The notes beneath the pieces are model-generated. The model did not search any database and was not told the origin of the DNA. It saw only the letters and a program-made list of their open reading frames with translations. From Brenneria bubanii (GTDB taxonomy: Bacteria; Pseudomonadota; Gammaproteobacteria; Enterobacterales; Enterobacteriaceae), in NCBI RefSeq assembly GCF_022378355.1, contig NZ_JAKMAJ010000009.1, positions 124,001 through 188,000 of the forward strand: a stretch of 64,000 nt of DNA, given 5' to 3'. The position numbers and the translations under genes were made by a program. Positions 57,471-64,000 of the stretch are shown piece by piece. Positions within the stretch are counted from its first letter, which is position 1; each line of letters starts with the position of its first letter.

Positions 57471-57489
57471 GATAATAATTATTAAAATC
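57471..57489 (+). promoter_or_regulatory. Fur-box-like site before the iron ABC importer
   Basis: GATAATAATTATTAAAATC matches the 19-bp Fur consensus at 14 positions and lies 34 bp before the binding-protein start. Together with the stronger box at 61117-61133 it supports iron-dependent repression of this transporter. Confidence 0.55.
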
Positions 57490-57522
57490 ATTTCCCTTTG
57501 CCAGCAAATAAGGATGACGATC

Positions 57523-58656
57523 ATGCTTAAGAAAGTACTACATAGTCTTTTGCTGACCACCGCGCTAATAGCTCCCTTTACCGGCCATACCACGCAATAT
57601 CCGCTGACCATTACGGATATTGATGGGCAACAAATGAAAATCAAACAGGAACCCCGCCGCATCGTCCTACAGGATGGCCGCGACATCATGACGCTGGCGT
57701 TGCTCGACAGAGAAAATCCGTTTCAACGACTGGTGGCCTGGAATAATCAGCCGCGGAAATCAGATAAAGCGACATGGGCGCTAATGACGGAAAAGTGGCC
57801 GCAGGCGGACGCTATCCTGGACATGGGTCTTGGTGATATGGGTGAGATTGAACTAGAGAGCGTACTGTCAAAACAGCCCGACCTGGTAATCGCCCAACTG
57901 CGAGCCAAGCCGGCATTAACGGGCAGTGGTGTCGTCAATAAGCTGAAAGCGCTTAATATCCCGGTCATGTTTATCGATTATGAAGTCAACCCCGTGCAAA
58001 ATACGGCCGCCAGCATCGATCTGTTGGGTAAGGTATTAAACAAGGAAGACAACGCCAAAGCCTATACCGACTTTTATCGCCGGCAGTTGGCGGACATCCT
58101 TAAGCAGACGACGGTGCTGCCGGTCAAAGCCAGCGTGTTCGTCGAAGCCTGGGCCGGCCGTTCCGATGCCTGCTGTTTTAGCCATGCCCATAATGGCTGG
58201 GGCGGATTGATAGAAGCGATCGGCGCACATAATATCGGTTCCGATTTACTGCCGGGCGCCAATGGTTACATCTCCTTAGAGAAAATCATCAGCATGAAAC
58301 CCGATGCCTACATTATGACCGGCGCCAAGCGCGGTAGTCATAACGGCTCCGGCGTTACGCCTCTGGCATTTGGCCTCGGCGCCGATGAGAAAAGCATTGA
58401 CGCGCAAGCTATTGTGCTGTTGAACCGTACAGGAGTTAGCCAGATTCCGGCCGTTCAGCAAAAACGCGCGTACGGCATTTATCATCAATTCTATAATAAC
58501 CCATTCAATATCATTGGGATGCAATATCTGGCAAAAGCGATTTATCCCCAGCAATTTCCCAATCTGAATCCGGATGAAAGTTATCGCCATATTGTGCATA
58601 ATTTCACCGCCCTGCCCGGCGGCGATTTCATCTTTTTCTGGAAACAGGCTAAATAA
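57523..58656 (+). CDS. Periplasmic iron-complex/siderophore-binding protein
   Basis: Solute receptor of a FecB/BtuF-class importer, probably for a ferric complex. Seen: 377 residues from MLKKVLHSLLLTTALIAPF, a signal peptide; then ITDIDGQQMKIKQEPRRIVLQ typical of FecB-like receptors, DLGDMGEIELESVLSKQPDLVI, the double-cysteine stretch SDACCFSHAHNGWGGLIEAIGAHNI and a long helix region. AGGA precedes ATG 57523 by eight bases. It is the first gene of a binding protein-permease-ATPase operon ending at 60575. The ligand cannot be named; heme or a siderophore are both possible. Confidence 0.85.
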   Translation: MLKKVLHSLLLTTALIAPFTGHTTQYPLTITDIDGQQMKIKQEPRRIVLQDGRDIMTLALLDRENPFQRLVAWNNQPRKSDKATWALMTEKWPQADAILDMGLGDMGEIELESVLSKQPDLVIAQLRAKPALTGSGVVNKLKALNIPVMFIDYEVNPVQNTAASIDLLGKVLNKEDNAKAYTDFYRRQLADILKQTTVLPVKASVFVEAWAGRSDACCFSHAHNGWGGLIEAIGAHNIGSDLLPGANGYISLEKIISMKPDAYIMTGAKRGSHNGSGVTPLAFGLGADEKSIDAQAIVLLNRTGVSQIPAVQQKRAYGIYHQFYNNPFNIIGMQYLAKAIYPQQFPNLNPDESYRHIVHNFTALPGGDFIFFWKQAK

Positions 58657-58662
58657 CTATCT

Positions 58663-59778
58663 ATGCGCTTAATAACTCCCCCCAAGACCGCGGATACCGC
58701 TTACGTCGCTGGAAAGTCTACTTCCGGCGACGATATTCCCGGCGGTGACGTAATGTATCGCTATCAGCACATTATTCGCCGCCGGATGACCACCCTGTCC
58801 CTGTTGGTGGTGGCGATTATCGCGTCTCTGCTGCTGGATTTCACCATGGGGCCCTCGGGGCTCACGCTCGATGTGTTATGGCAAACATTGACGAATCCCG
58901 CCAATGCCGATGCGGGAACCCGGGTGATTGTCTGGGAAATTCGTCTTCCCTATGCTCTGATGGCGATTGTCGTCGGCCTTGCTCTGGGCCTGGCCGGCGC
59001 GGAGATGCAGACCATTCTGAATAACCCGCTGGCCAGTCCGTTTACGCTCGGCGTATCATCCGCGGCGGCATTCGGCGCCGCCCTCGCCATCGTGCTGAAT
59101 ATCGGCATTCCCGGCATTCCGGCGCAGTGGTTCATTTCGGCAAATGCGTTTTTATTTGCGCTGCTGGCCGCATTGTTGCTGGATGGCATTACGCGCTGGA
59201 CTCAGGTCGCCACATCCGGCGTGGTGCTGTTTGGGATTGCGCTGGTGTTTACCTTCAACGCGCTGGTTTCCATGCTACAGTTCATCGCCAGCGAAGATAC
59301 GCTGCAAGGGCTGGTATTCTGGACCATGGGCAGCCTGGCGCGAGCCTCTTGGGAAAAGCTGGGGGTCCTGCTGCTTATTCTGGCCGCCGTGATGCCGCTA
59401 TCGCTGCTGAGCTCATGGAAACTCACCGCGCTGAGACTAGGCGAAGACCGCGCCGTCAGCTTTGGCATCAACGTTCGACGTCTGCGGCTGGCCACCCTAC
59501 TGCGCATCAGTATTCTCTCCGCGGTATCGGTGGCTTTCGTCGGCCCGATTGGTTTTATCGGGCTGGTCGCGCCGCACATTGCCCGCATGATATTTGGTGA
59601 AGATCACCGCTTCTATTTGCCCGCCAGTGCGTTAATCGGCGCGCTGGTGCTGTCGATGGCCTCGGTGGCCTCGAAAAACCTGATTCCCGGGGTTATTATT
59701 CCTGTCGGGATCGTCACTTCGCTGATTGGCGTGCCTTTCTTTCTGAGCATTATTCTGCGCCATAGGGGAAATGTATGA
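58663..59778 (+). CDS. FecCD-family iron ABC transporter permease
   Basis: Inner-membrane permease for iron complexes. Seen: about ten hydrophobic segments; DVLWQTLTNPANADAGTRVIVWEIRLPYALMAIVVGLALGLAGAEMQTILNNPLASPFTLGVSSAAAFGAALAI matches FecCD/BtuC proteins, as do FVGPIGFIGLVAPHIARMIFGEDHRFYLPASALIGA. The first 30 residues before MYRYQHII are hydrophilic; ATG 58753 with GGTGA nearby is a possible alternative start, giving 341 residues. The stop overlaps the ATPase start by ATGA. Confidence 0.88.
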   Translation: MRLITPPKTADTAYVAGKSTSGDDIPGGDVMYRYQHIIRRRMTTLSLLVVAIIASLLLDFTMGPSGLTLDVLWQTLTNPANADAGTRVIVWEIRLPYALMAIVVGLALGLAGAEMQTILNNPLASPFTLGVSSAAAFGAALAIVLNIGIPGIPAQWFISANAFLFALLAALLLDGITRWTQVATSGVVLFGIALVFTFNALVSMLQFIASEDTLQGLVFWTMGSLARASWEKLGVLLLILAAVMPLSLLSSWKLTALRLGEDRAVSFGINVRRLRLATLLRISILSAVSVAFVGPIGFIGLVAPHIARMIFGEDHRFYLPASALIGALVLSMASVASKNLIPGVIIPVGIVTSLIGVPFFLSIILRHRGNV

Positions 59779-60575
59779 GCCGCCAGACATCATCAGGATT
59801 ACGCATTTCTCATTTCCGCACCGGTTATCCCAACCGTCAGGTCATTCACGACTTGTGCGTGCCGCTGCTGCCGCGCGGAAAAATTACCGTACTGCTCGGC
59901 CCGAACGGCAGCGGAAAATCGACGCTGTTGCGAGCCATGGCCGGCCTGAATCACTCTGAAGGCGAATTATGGCTGGACGACGCGAATCTGATGCAGTTGC
60001 CCTTCGCCAAACGAGCTGAAAAAGTGGTTTATCTGCCGCAATCGCTGCCGGCGGGCGTGCATCTGCATGTGCTGGAGTCCATCATCGTCGCTCAGCGAGC
60101 ATCTGGCGGCCTGCACAACGCCGATAGCCAGTCAGAAGTCCTGGCCCTGCTCAAGCAACTGGGCATTGAACATCTGTCATTAAGCTACCTCGATCAGCTT
60201 TCCGGCGGGCAAAAGCAGCTTGTGGGTCTGGCGCAGTCGTTAATCCGCCAGCCCGCGCTGTTATTGCTTGACGAACCCCTCAGCGCACTGGACCTGAATT
60301 ATCAGTTTCACGTGATGGATTTGGTACGGCGGGAAACGCGCAAACGAAATATCATCACGGTGGTGGTGGTGCATGATATCAACATCGCGTTACGCCATGG
60401 CGATCATGTGCTGATGCTGCAAAACGGTAATCTGATCGCCAATGGCGCCCCAGCCGAGGTGATCAGCCCGGAAAGCCTGGCGACGGTCTATGGCGTGAAG
60501 GGGCGTATTGAGCGTTGTTCTCAGGGCATTCCGCAGGTGATTATCGACGGTCTGGTCAGCGAGCCGACCAGCTAG
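59775..60575 (+). CDS. Iron-complex ABC transporter ATP-binding protein
   Basis: ATPase subunit of the importer above. Seen: 266 residues; Walker A LLGPNGSGKSTLLRAMAGL near residue 41, Q-loop VYLPQSLPAG, signature LSGGQKQLVGLAQSLIRQP, Walker B ALLLLDEPLSALDL and the H-loop VVVHDINIALRHGD, all intact. Belongs to the FecE/FepC group. Coupled to the permease by a 4-base overlap. Downstream lies a truncated second binding-protein gene on the other strand. Confidence 0.92.
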   Translation: MSRQTSSGLRISHFRTGYPNRQVIHDLCVPLLPRGKITVLLGPNGSGKSTLLRAMAGLNHSEGELWLDDANLMQLPFAKRAEKVVYLPQSLPAGVHLHVLESIIVAQRASGGLHNADSQSEVLALLKQLGIEHLSLSYLDQLSGGQKQLVGLAQSLIRQPALLLLDEPLSALDLNYQFHVMDLVRRETRKRNIITVVVVHDINIALRHGDHVLMLQNGNLIANGAPAEVISPESLATVYGVKGRIERCSQGIPQVIIDGLVSEPTS

Positions 60576-60631
60576 CCGAGCCGGCGCTGGCGAATCATCG
60601 CGGCCAGTGCCGGCAGTCAGTCTATTTACAA

Positions 60632-61100
60632 TCAGGATTTCGCCGGCAATGTCACCCAATAACCGGGTTGGTAAGGCAGCGGCAAAAACTGCTCATGAAA
60701 GGCGCGGAATGTGGCATCCGGGTCGATATCGCTGAATAGATCAGGGTGCAACCATTTCGCCATCATCTGGATAGCCACAAACTGGTACGGACTGTCATAG
60801 AACTGATGCCAGATAGCGTGCGCATTGCCATTGGTCGCGACCGGCAAGGTTTTAAATGCGGAACGCGCCATCAGTTTTTGCAGACGCTGCAGGGCAATTT
60901 GCCGATCGGCGCCGGGGCCAACGCCGACCCAGCCGTTGGCGGTATTATAGTTTTTCCAGTTTGCCCCGGTCACAATAACGACATCCGGCCGGGCGCTGAT
61001 GATTTGCTCCGGATTCAGCGTGCCGAAGGTGCCGGGAATCAGGTGCCTGGCAATATTTTCGCCACCGCCGAACACAACCATTTCTTCATTATTCCCTTTC
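60632..61100 (-). pseudogene. Second iron/metal-binding protein gene, internal deletion remnant
   Basis: Remnant of a FecB/TroA-like periplasmic receptor. Seen: at the promoter end, the start of a signal peptide (MKKWLCSAV from ATG at about 61093) and then, in another frame, the C-terminal 145 residues FGGGENIARHLIPGTFGTLNPEQIISARPDVVIVTGANWKNY to WVTLPAKS at 60632. About 200 codons between them are missing. The ATG at 61081 creates an open frame but has no signal peptide or ribosome site. The upstream Fur box is still perfect. A second importer of this kind was thus lost by a deletion joining its first and last parts. Confidence 0.72.
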
Positions 61101-61116
61101 TCCGCTCAAATCATAA

Positions 61117-61133
61117 GTGATAATCATTATCAC
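61117..61133. promoter_or_regulatory. Fur box
   Basis: GTGATAATCATTATCAC is a perfect 17-bp palindrome matching the core of the Fur consensus. It lies about 25 bp before the ATG of the gutted binding-protein gene and faces it, so this was an iron-regulated promoter. Confidence 0.85.
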
Positions 61134-61213
61134 AAAGAGCGAATAATATAATGATGGCGTTAAATCAGGCAACGCCTTTCCATGTCCAGCTTAATCAAGC
61201 ACAGGAAAACGCG

Positions 61214-62275
61214 TCAGCCGGCGAAGGGGCGGATGCCTCCCAGCATGGCCGGCTGCGCGCTCAGATAGAGCAGGATACCGCTTCCCAGCAGAACAAGGCC
61301 GCCCGCCAGCGACAATACCGATCCGGCGATTCGCGGCCAGAACGAGGATGAATGCGCTTTGCCTAAACGCGCGATCGTACGGCGGCAATAAAAGACCAGG
61401 ACTGCCAGCATAGAAATGGTCAGCGCCGTTCCCAGCGCCATCACCAGCGCGGAGGCAATCCCCCAGAGGAAAACCCCCACCACTTTAGAAAACAGCAATA
61501 CCAGTATCGCACCGGAACAAGGACGCATGCCCATGGCAAGAACGATCATCAGGCGGGTGCGCCAGTTGCCGTCCTGACTCAGCGCTTGAGGGCTGGGAAG
61601 ATGGCGATGACCGCATCCGCACGCCTCATGCGGTTCATCGTTCGCCCTCATCGTAAGCCGCGGGGCGCTCAGACGGGCATCATATCGCGCGAGCGGCGTT
61701 AAGCGCAGGATCAGGGGTTTGCGCCGCCAGAACAGGTTGCCGATGAGGCGTTTCAGCGCCCGATAGCAGAGCAGCGCGCCCAGTCCGGCAATCAGAATGA
61801 AACTGCCTTTTTCCATCAAGAAACTGCCGTTATGCAATGTACGGCTGGAGAGCTGTAAAAAGACCAACACCACCGTCACCAGCAGCACAGCCATTACGCC
61901 CTGAACCACAGCGGCGGCGAAGGTCAGTTTAAGGCTGCTTTTCAATTTCGAAGGATGAGTCGCAAGATAGGTCATGATAATCACTTTGCCATGCCCTGGC
62001 CCGACGGCATGTAATACGCCATAGACCAGGCTGAACATCATCAGCGTGGCGCCGGCCCGGTGCGGCCGCGCATCGACCATTTGCAGCAACATTGACATTT
62101 GCTGGTGTAGCGACTTTTGCCAGACCGCACTTTGCAGCACGATTTGCGGCCAGTAACCAACCGCCCAATACGCGCCGAGCCCGAGCAGAAAAATCAATAC
62201 GCCGAGCGGCCACAGCGCGCTCCAGCGACGAACGGGCGACGCTTTTCGCCCAATGCCCCCCATATTCAATGACAT
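61214..62275 (-). CDS. NicO-family metal permease, ZevB-like
   Basis: Inner-membrane protein of 353 residues, about seven hydrophobic segments, of the NicO/RcnA superfamily, usually annotated nickel/cobalt transporter. Seen: VYGVLHAVGPGHGKVIIMTYLATHPSKLKSSLKLTFAAAVVQGVMAVLLV with the conserved His/Asp-type motif, a hydrophilic His-rich loop (DEPHEACGCGHRHLPSPQ) around residue 215, and MRPCSGAILVLLFSKVVGVFLWG. It overlaps the DUF1007 gene upstream by ten bases. In Haemophilus such a pair is ZevA-ZevB, needed for zinc uptake; the Zur box here supports zinc over nickel. Confidence 0.85.
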   Translation of the reverse strand: MSLNMGGIGRKASPVRRWSALWPLGVLIFLLGLGAYWAVGYWPQIVLQSAVWQKSLHQQMSMLLQMVDARPHRAGATLMMFSLVYGVLHAVGPGHGKVIIMTYLATHPSKLKSSLKLTFAAAVVQGVMAVLLVTVVLVFLQLSSRTLHNGSFLMEKGSFILIAGLGALLCYRALKRLIGNLFWRRKPLILRLTPLARYDARLSAPRLTMRANDEPHEACGCGHRHLPSPQALSQDGNWRTRLMIVLAMGMRPCSGAILVLLFSKVVGVFLWGIASALVMALGTALTISMLAVLVFYCRRTIARLGKAHSSSFWPRIAGSVLSLAGGLVLLGSGILLYLSAQPAMLGGIRPFAG

Positions 62276-62928
62276 TGCAACGTCACCCGCTGAGCAAACT
62301 GTTTTCCGAGCTCCATATCCTCGTCTGGCGCATCGGCTTTATCCAGCGACAGCGCGTAGGACTGTAAACCAGCATCGGGCTTTGGCGTAACCAGCGTGGT
62401 TTTACAGCGCGATGCTAGCGAGGGCGCCAGCCTGATGTCCTTCTCATCCACATAAGACATATCGACAAAATAGGTCGGGTCATAGGTTGAAATCAGCATT
62501 GGCTTCCCGGCCAATGGCTGTGGATGGGCCAGCGGCAAGACAAACTCAAGAACGGCCTGGTTGCCTTTGCGCGAGAGGTGATATTCGCTCGGCACCGGCG
62601 CATATTTTATCGGCTGTTTATCCCGGTAAATATCGGTGAAATAATGTTGCCCCAATACGTTCGCCATCACTTCCGCAGCCAGTTTTTTCCATATTTCAGA
62701 GTCTTTCGCCGCGTTGCCGGCATCGTACAACAGATCGGCGGACGTGATAGGGTCCATGGTCCACACCATGCGCAGTCCAGTGATATTGTCGTTCTGACTT
62801 TCAATCGTCGTTTGCATATCAATAAAACTATGTGGATGAGCGAAAACAGACTGGCAGTTGATCACCATGCCCGCGATCAGCAGCGCGGCTCTTCTGAACC
62901 AGCGCACAAAAATGTTATAATATAACAT
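62266..62928 (-). CDS. DUF1007 periplasmic protein, ZevA-like
   Basis: Probable periplasmic zinc-handling protein, 220 residues from ATG 62928. Seen: signal peptide with an Arg-rich start (WFRRAALLIAGMVINCQSVFA) followed by HPHSFIDMQTTIESQNDN, whose HPH may bind metal; DUF1007 body with LVTPKPDAGLQSYALSLDKADAPDEDMELGKQFAQRVTLQC end. The open frame extends to 63045 but ATG 62928 gives a proper signal sequence; a GTG at 62907 is another choice. The start lies inside a Zur operator (62912-62928). Stop and next start overlap by ten bases. Confidence 0.82.
   Translation of the reverse strand: MLYYNIFVRWFRRAALLIAGMVINCQSVFAHPHSFIDMQTTIESQNDNITGLRMVWTMDPITSADLLYDAGNAAKDSEIWKKLAAEVMANVLGQHYFTDIYRDKQPIKYAPVPSEYHLSRKGNQAVLEFVLPLAHPQPLAGKPMLISTYDPTYFVDMSYVDEKDIRLAPSLASRCKTTLVTPKPDAGLQSYALSLDKADAPDEDMELGKQFAQRVTLQCH
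62912..62928. promoter_or_regulatory. Zur box over the DUF1007 start
   Basis: ATGTTATAATATAACAT is a perfect palindrome with the core of the enterobacterial Zur operator (TGTTATANTATAACA). It covers the first bases of the DUF1007 gene. Zur represses zinc uptake genes when zinc is plentiful. Confidence 0.85.
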
Positions 62929-63054
62929 GCTTATCTCGTTGCAAAACCTCACGCTGACCTCGCTTTCGGCGGCGCCTTTGCCGTTTATCCTGTGGATATA
63001 ACGCCGCCGGCATTGGATGGATACGCCCAACGCCGGATAGCCCAAACATCACCT

Positions 63055-64000
63055 TTACTGCCTTGTGGCGGACGGGCGTATAAATAGCGCAGGAACAGCC
63101 AATAGCGCCATCACCCAGAAAGTGCCGTTTTGCATATGTTCGAACAGAAAACCGGAAACCACGGTCATCAGCGCGATACTCCCGCCCATAGCCAATGCTG
63201 AATAAACCGCCTGCAGGCGCAATACGTCGCCATCGCCACGATCCGCGATAAACCGCATCGCCGCCAGATGACAAACGGTGAAGGTTCCGCAGTGCAATAG
63301 CTGTATCACAATCAGCCAGGGAAGCGCGACCGTAGACCCCATCAGCGTCCAGCGTACGACCCCGCAAACGGCGGACAGCAATAACAAATGTCCGGCGTTC
63401 CAACGTCGGAAAAGACGCTGACTAAAGGTAAAGATGACTATTTCCGCCACGACGCCTAACGACCAAAGATAACCGACGATAGCCGCCGAATAGCCAGCGT
63501 TCTGCCAGTAAATCACGCTAAAGCCATAGTATGCCGCATGCGCCCCCTGCAATAAGGATACGCAAAGCAAGAACCGCCATACGGACGATTCCCGCAGCAG
63601 GGTTTTCCAGGGCGTGGCTATCACCGATTTCGTTGAAGAAGCCACCGCTTTCGGCATCACGCTGGGATGAAGCAACATAGCAAGAAACATGGCCGCCAGC
63701 GCAGCGCTCAGGATAGTCAGAATCGCCGGATGCCCCCAAACCGACACCAGCTCGCCGGTGACGGCCGAGCCGATGACGAAAGCGATCGACCCCCAAACCC
63801 GCACCTTGCCGTAATCCATAACGATCTGGCGTTGCCATATCGCCGCCAGCGCATCCGTCAGCGGCACCAGCGGAGCAAAAAACAGGTTAAAGCCAATCAT
63901 CACCAACAGCAGCCACAGCCAGTCATGGCCTAGCCAGAAGCCAATGGATAACACCAGCGCCAGCAGTCCCAATAATCGCAGAACCCGTATCAGTTTAGAC
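63055..64000 (-). CDS. hcaT: HcaT-like major-facilitator transporter (partial)
   Basis: Inner-membrane carrier of the MFS_1-like group, similar to E. coli HcaT (a putative 3-phenylpropionate transporter), which also lies next to suhB. Seen: the C-terminal 315 or so residues with at least nine hydrophobic segments; DYGKVRVWGSIAFVIGSAVTGELV, the family RxxGS/T signature, is intact, and the end is PALFIRPSATRQ. The frame is open at the right edge of the window, so the N-terminal 60-70 residues lie outside. The DUF1007/NicO genes and ABC genes are inserted between suhB and hcaT relative to E. coli. Confidence 0.87.
   Translation of the reverse strand, partial: SKLIRVLRLLGLLALVLSIGFWLGHDWLWLLLVMIGFNLFFAPLVPLTDALAAIWQRQIVMDYGKVRVWGSIAFVIGSAVTGELVSVWGHPAILTILSAALAAMFLAMLLHPSVMPKAVASSTKSVIATPWKTLLRESSVWRFLLCVSLLQGAHAAYYGFSVIYWQNAGYSAAIVGYLWSLGVVAEIVIFTFSQRLFRRWNAGHLLLLSAVCGVVRWTLMGSTVALPWLIVIQLLHCGTFTVCHLAAMRFIADRGDGDVLRLQAVYSALAMGGSIALMTVVSGFLFEHMQNGTFWVMALLAVPALFIRPSATRQ

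Noticed and set aside
60632-61081. An intact 149-residue binding protein
   Set aside because: It lacks the N-terminal lobe and signal peptide; the original start lies in another frame, so it is a remnant.
61214-62275. Nickel/cobalt exporter (RcnA) or importer identity
   Set aside because: The DUF1007 partner and Zur box favour zinc. The superfamily alone does not define the metal.

Overview
The window looks like the chromosome of a plant-associated enterobacterium of the Pectobacteriaceae type (Brenneria, Pectobacterium, Dickeya or Lonsdalea are the nearest guesses). The right 40 kb carries the block guaA-guaB-xseA-yfgJ-der-bamB-yfgM-hisS-ispG-rodZ-pilW-rlmN-ndk, then sseA, sseB-pepB-iscX-fdx-hscA-hscB-iscA-iscU-iscS-iscR-trmJ-suhB and a hcaT-like gene, close to the E. 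coli order. Accessory genes typical of soft-rot bacteria are set into it: a protealysin-emfourin pair, an AEC carrier, an alpha-glucoside PTS with a GH4 hydrolase, and metal uptake genes. The genus call is an inference from gene content; no rRNA or other marker is present.

1-9.5 kb: a nutrient-uptake and oxidation region. It holds the truncated end of a dual-ATPase peptide-type ABC protein, a GntR/FCD regulator, a three-gene HcnABC/opine-oxidase-like flavoenzyme operon with overlapping genes, a LysR regulator, and a polar amino-acid or opine-type importer (two permeases and a binding protein). No cognate ATPase gene for that importer is present. 9.7-15 kb: a large TPR protein, three small genes of immunity-protein or unknown type, a YaiL-like protein and a cold-shock-domain protein.

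15-24.7 kb: a decayed, partly AT-rich accessory zone ending at the 3' end of guaA. It contains a frameshifted crotonase gene followed by a 48-residue small gene, a deletion scar joining an AraC-type regulator to leuA tail to tail, two proteins of unknown function, an IS256-type remnant, an EexN lipoprotein, a complete IS1182-family element, an AlpA regulator, a HicA-like/HTH gene pair and a tyrosine integrase directly beside guaA. This is best read as the integrase end of a genomic island that uses the guaA 3' end as its site.

24.7-42.3 kb: housekeeping genes for GMP synthesis, DNA repair, outer-membrane assembly, His-tRNA charging, isoprenoid synthesis, cell shape and RNA modification, mostly on the minus strand. 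42.7-47.4 kb: a PTS/6-phospho-alpha-glucosidase pair, sseA and an RpiR regulator. 47.4-57.3 kb: sseB, pepB, the isc Fe-S assembly operon with an IscR site before iscR, trmJ and suhB. 57.4-64 kb: metal uptake. This part has a Fur-type ABC importer, a gutted second binding-protein gene that keeps its Fur box, and a DUF1007/NicO pair whose first codons lie inside a near-ideal Zur operator, which points to zinc (ZevAB-like) rather than nickel or cobalt.

Most notable for follow-up: the Zur-box DUF1007/NicO pair, the Fur-box remnant gene, the crotonase gene broken at an A-AAA-AAA slippery heptamer, the two-gene fusion scar, the importer without an ATPase, the small immunity-like cluster, and a family of intergenic repeats including an exact 45-bp tandem duplication between rlmN and ndk.
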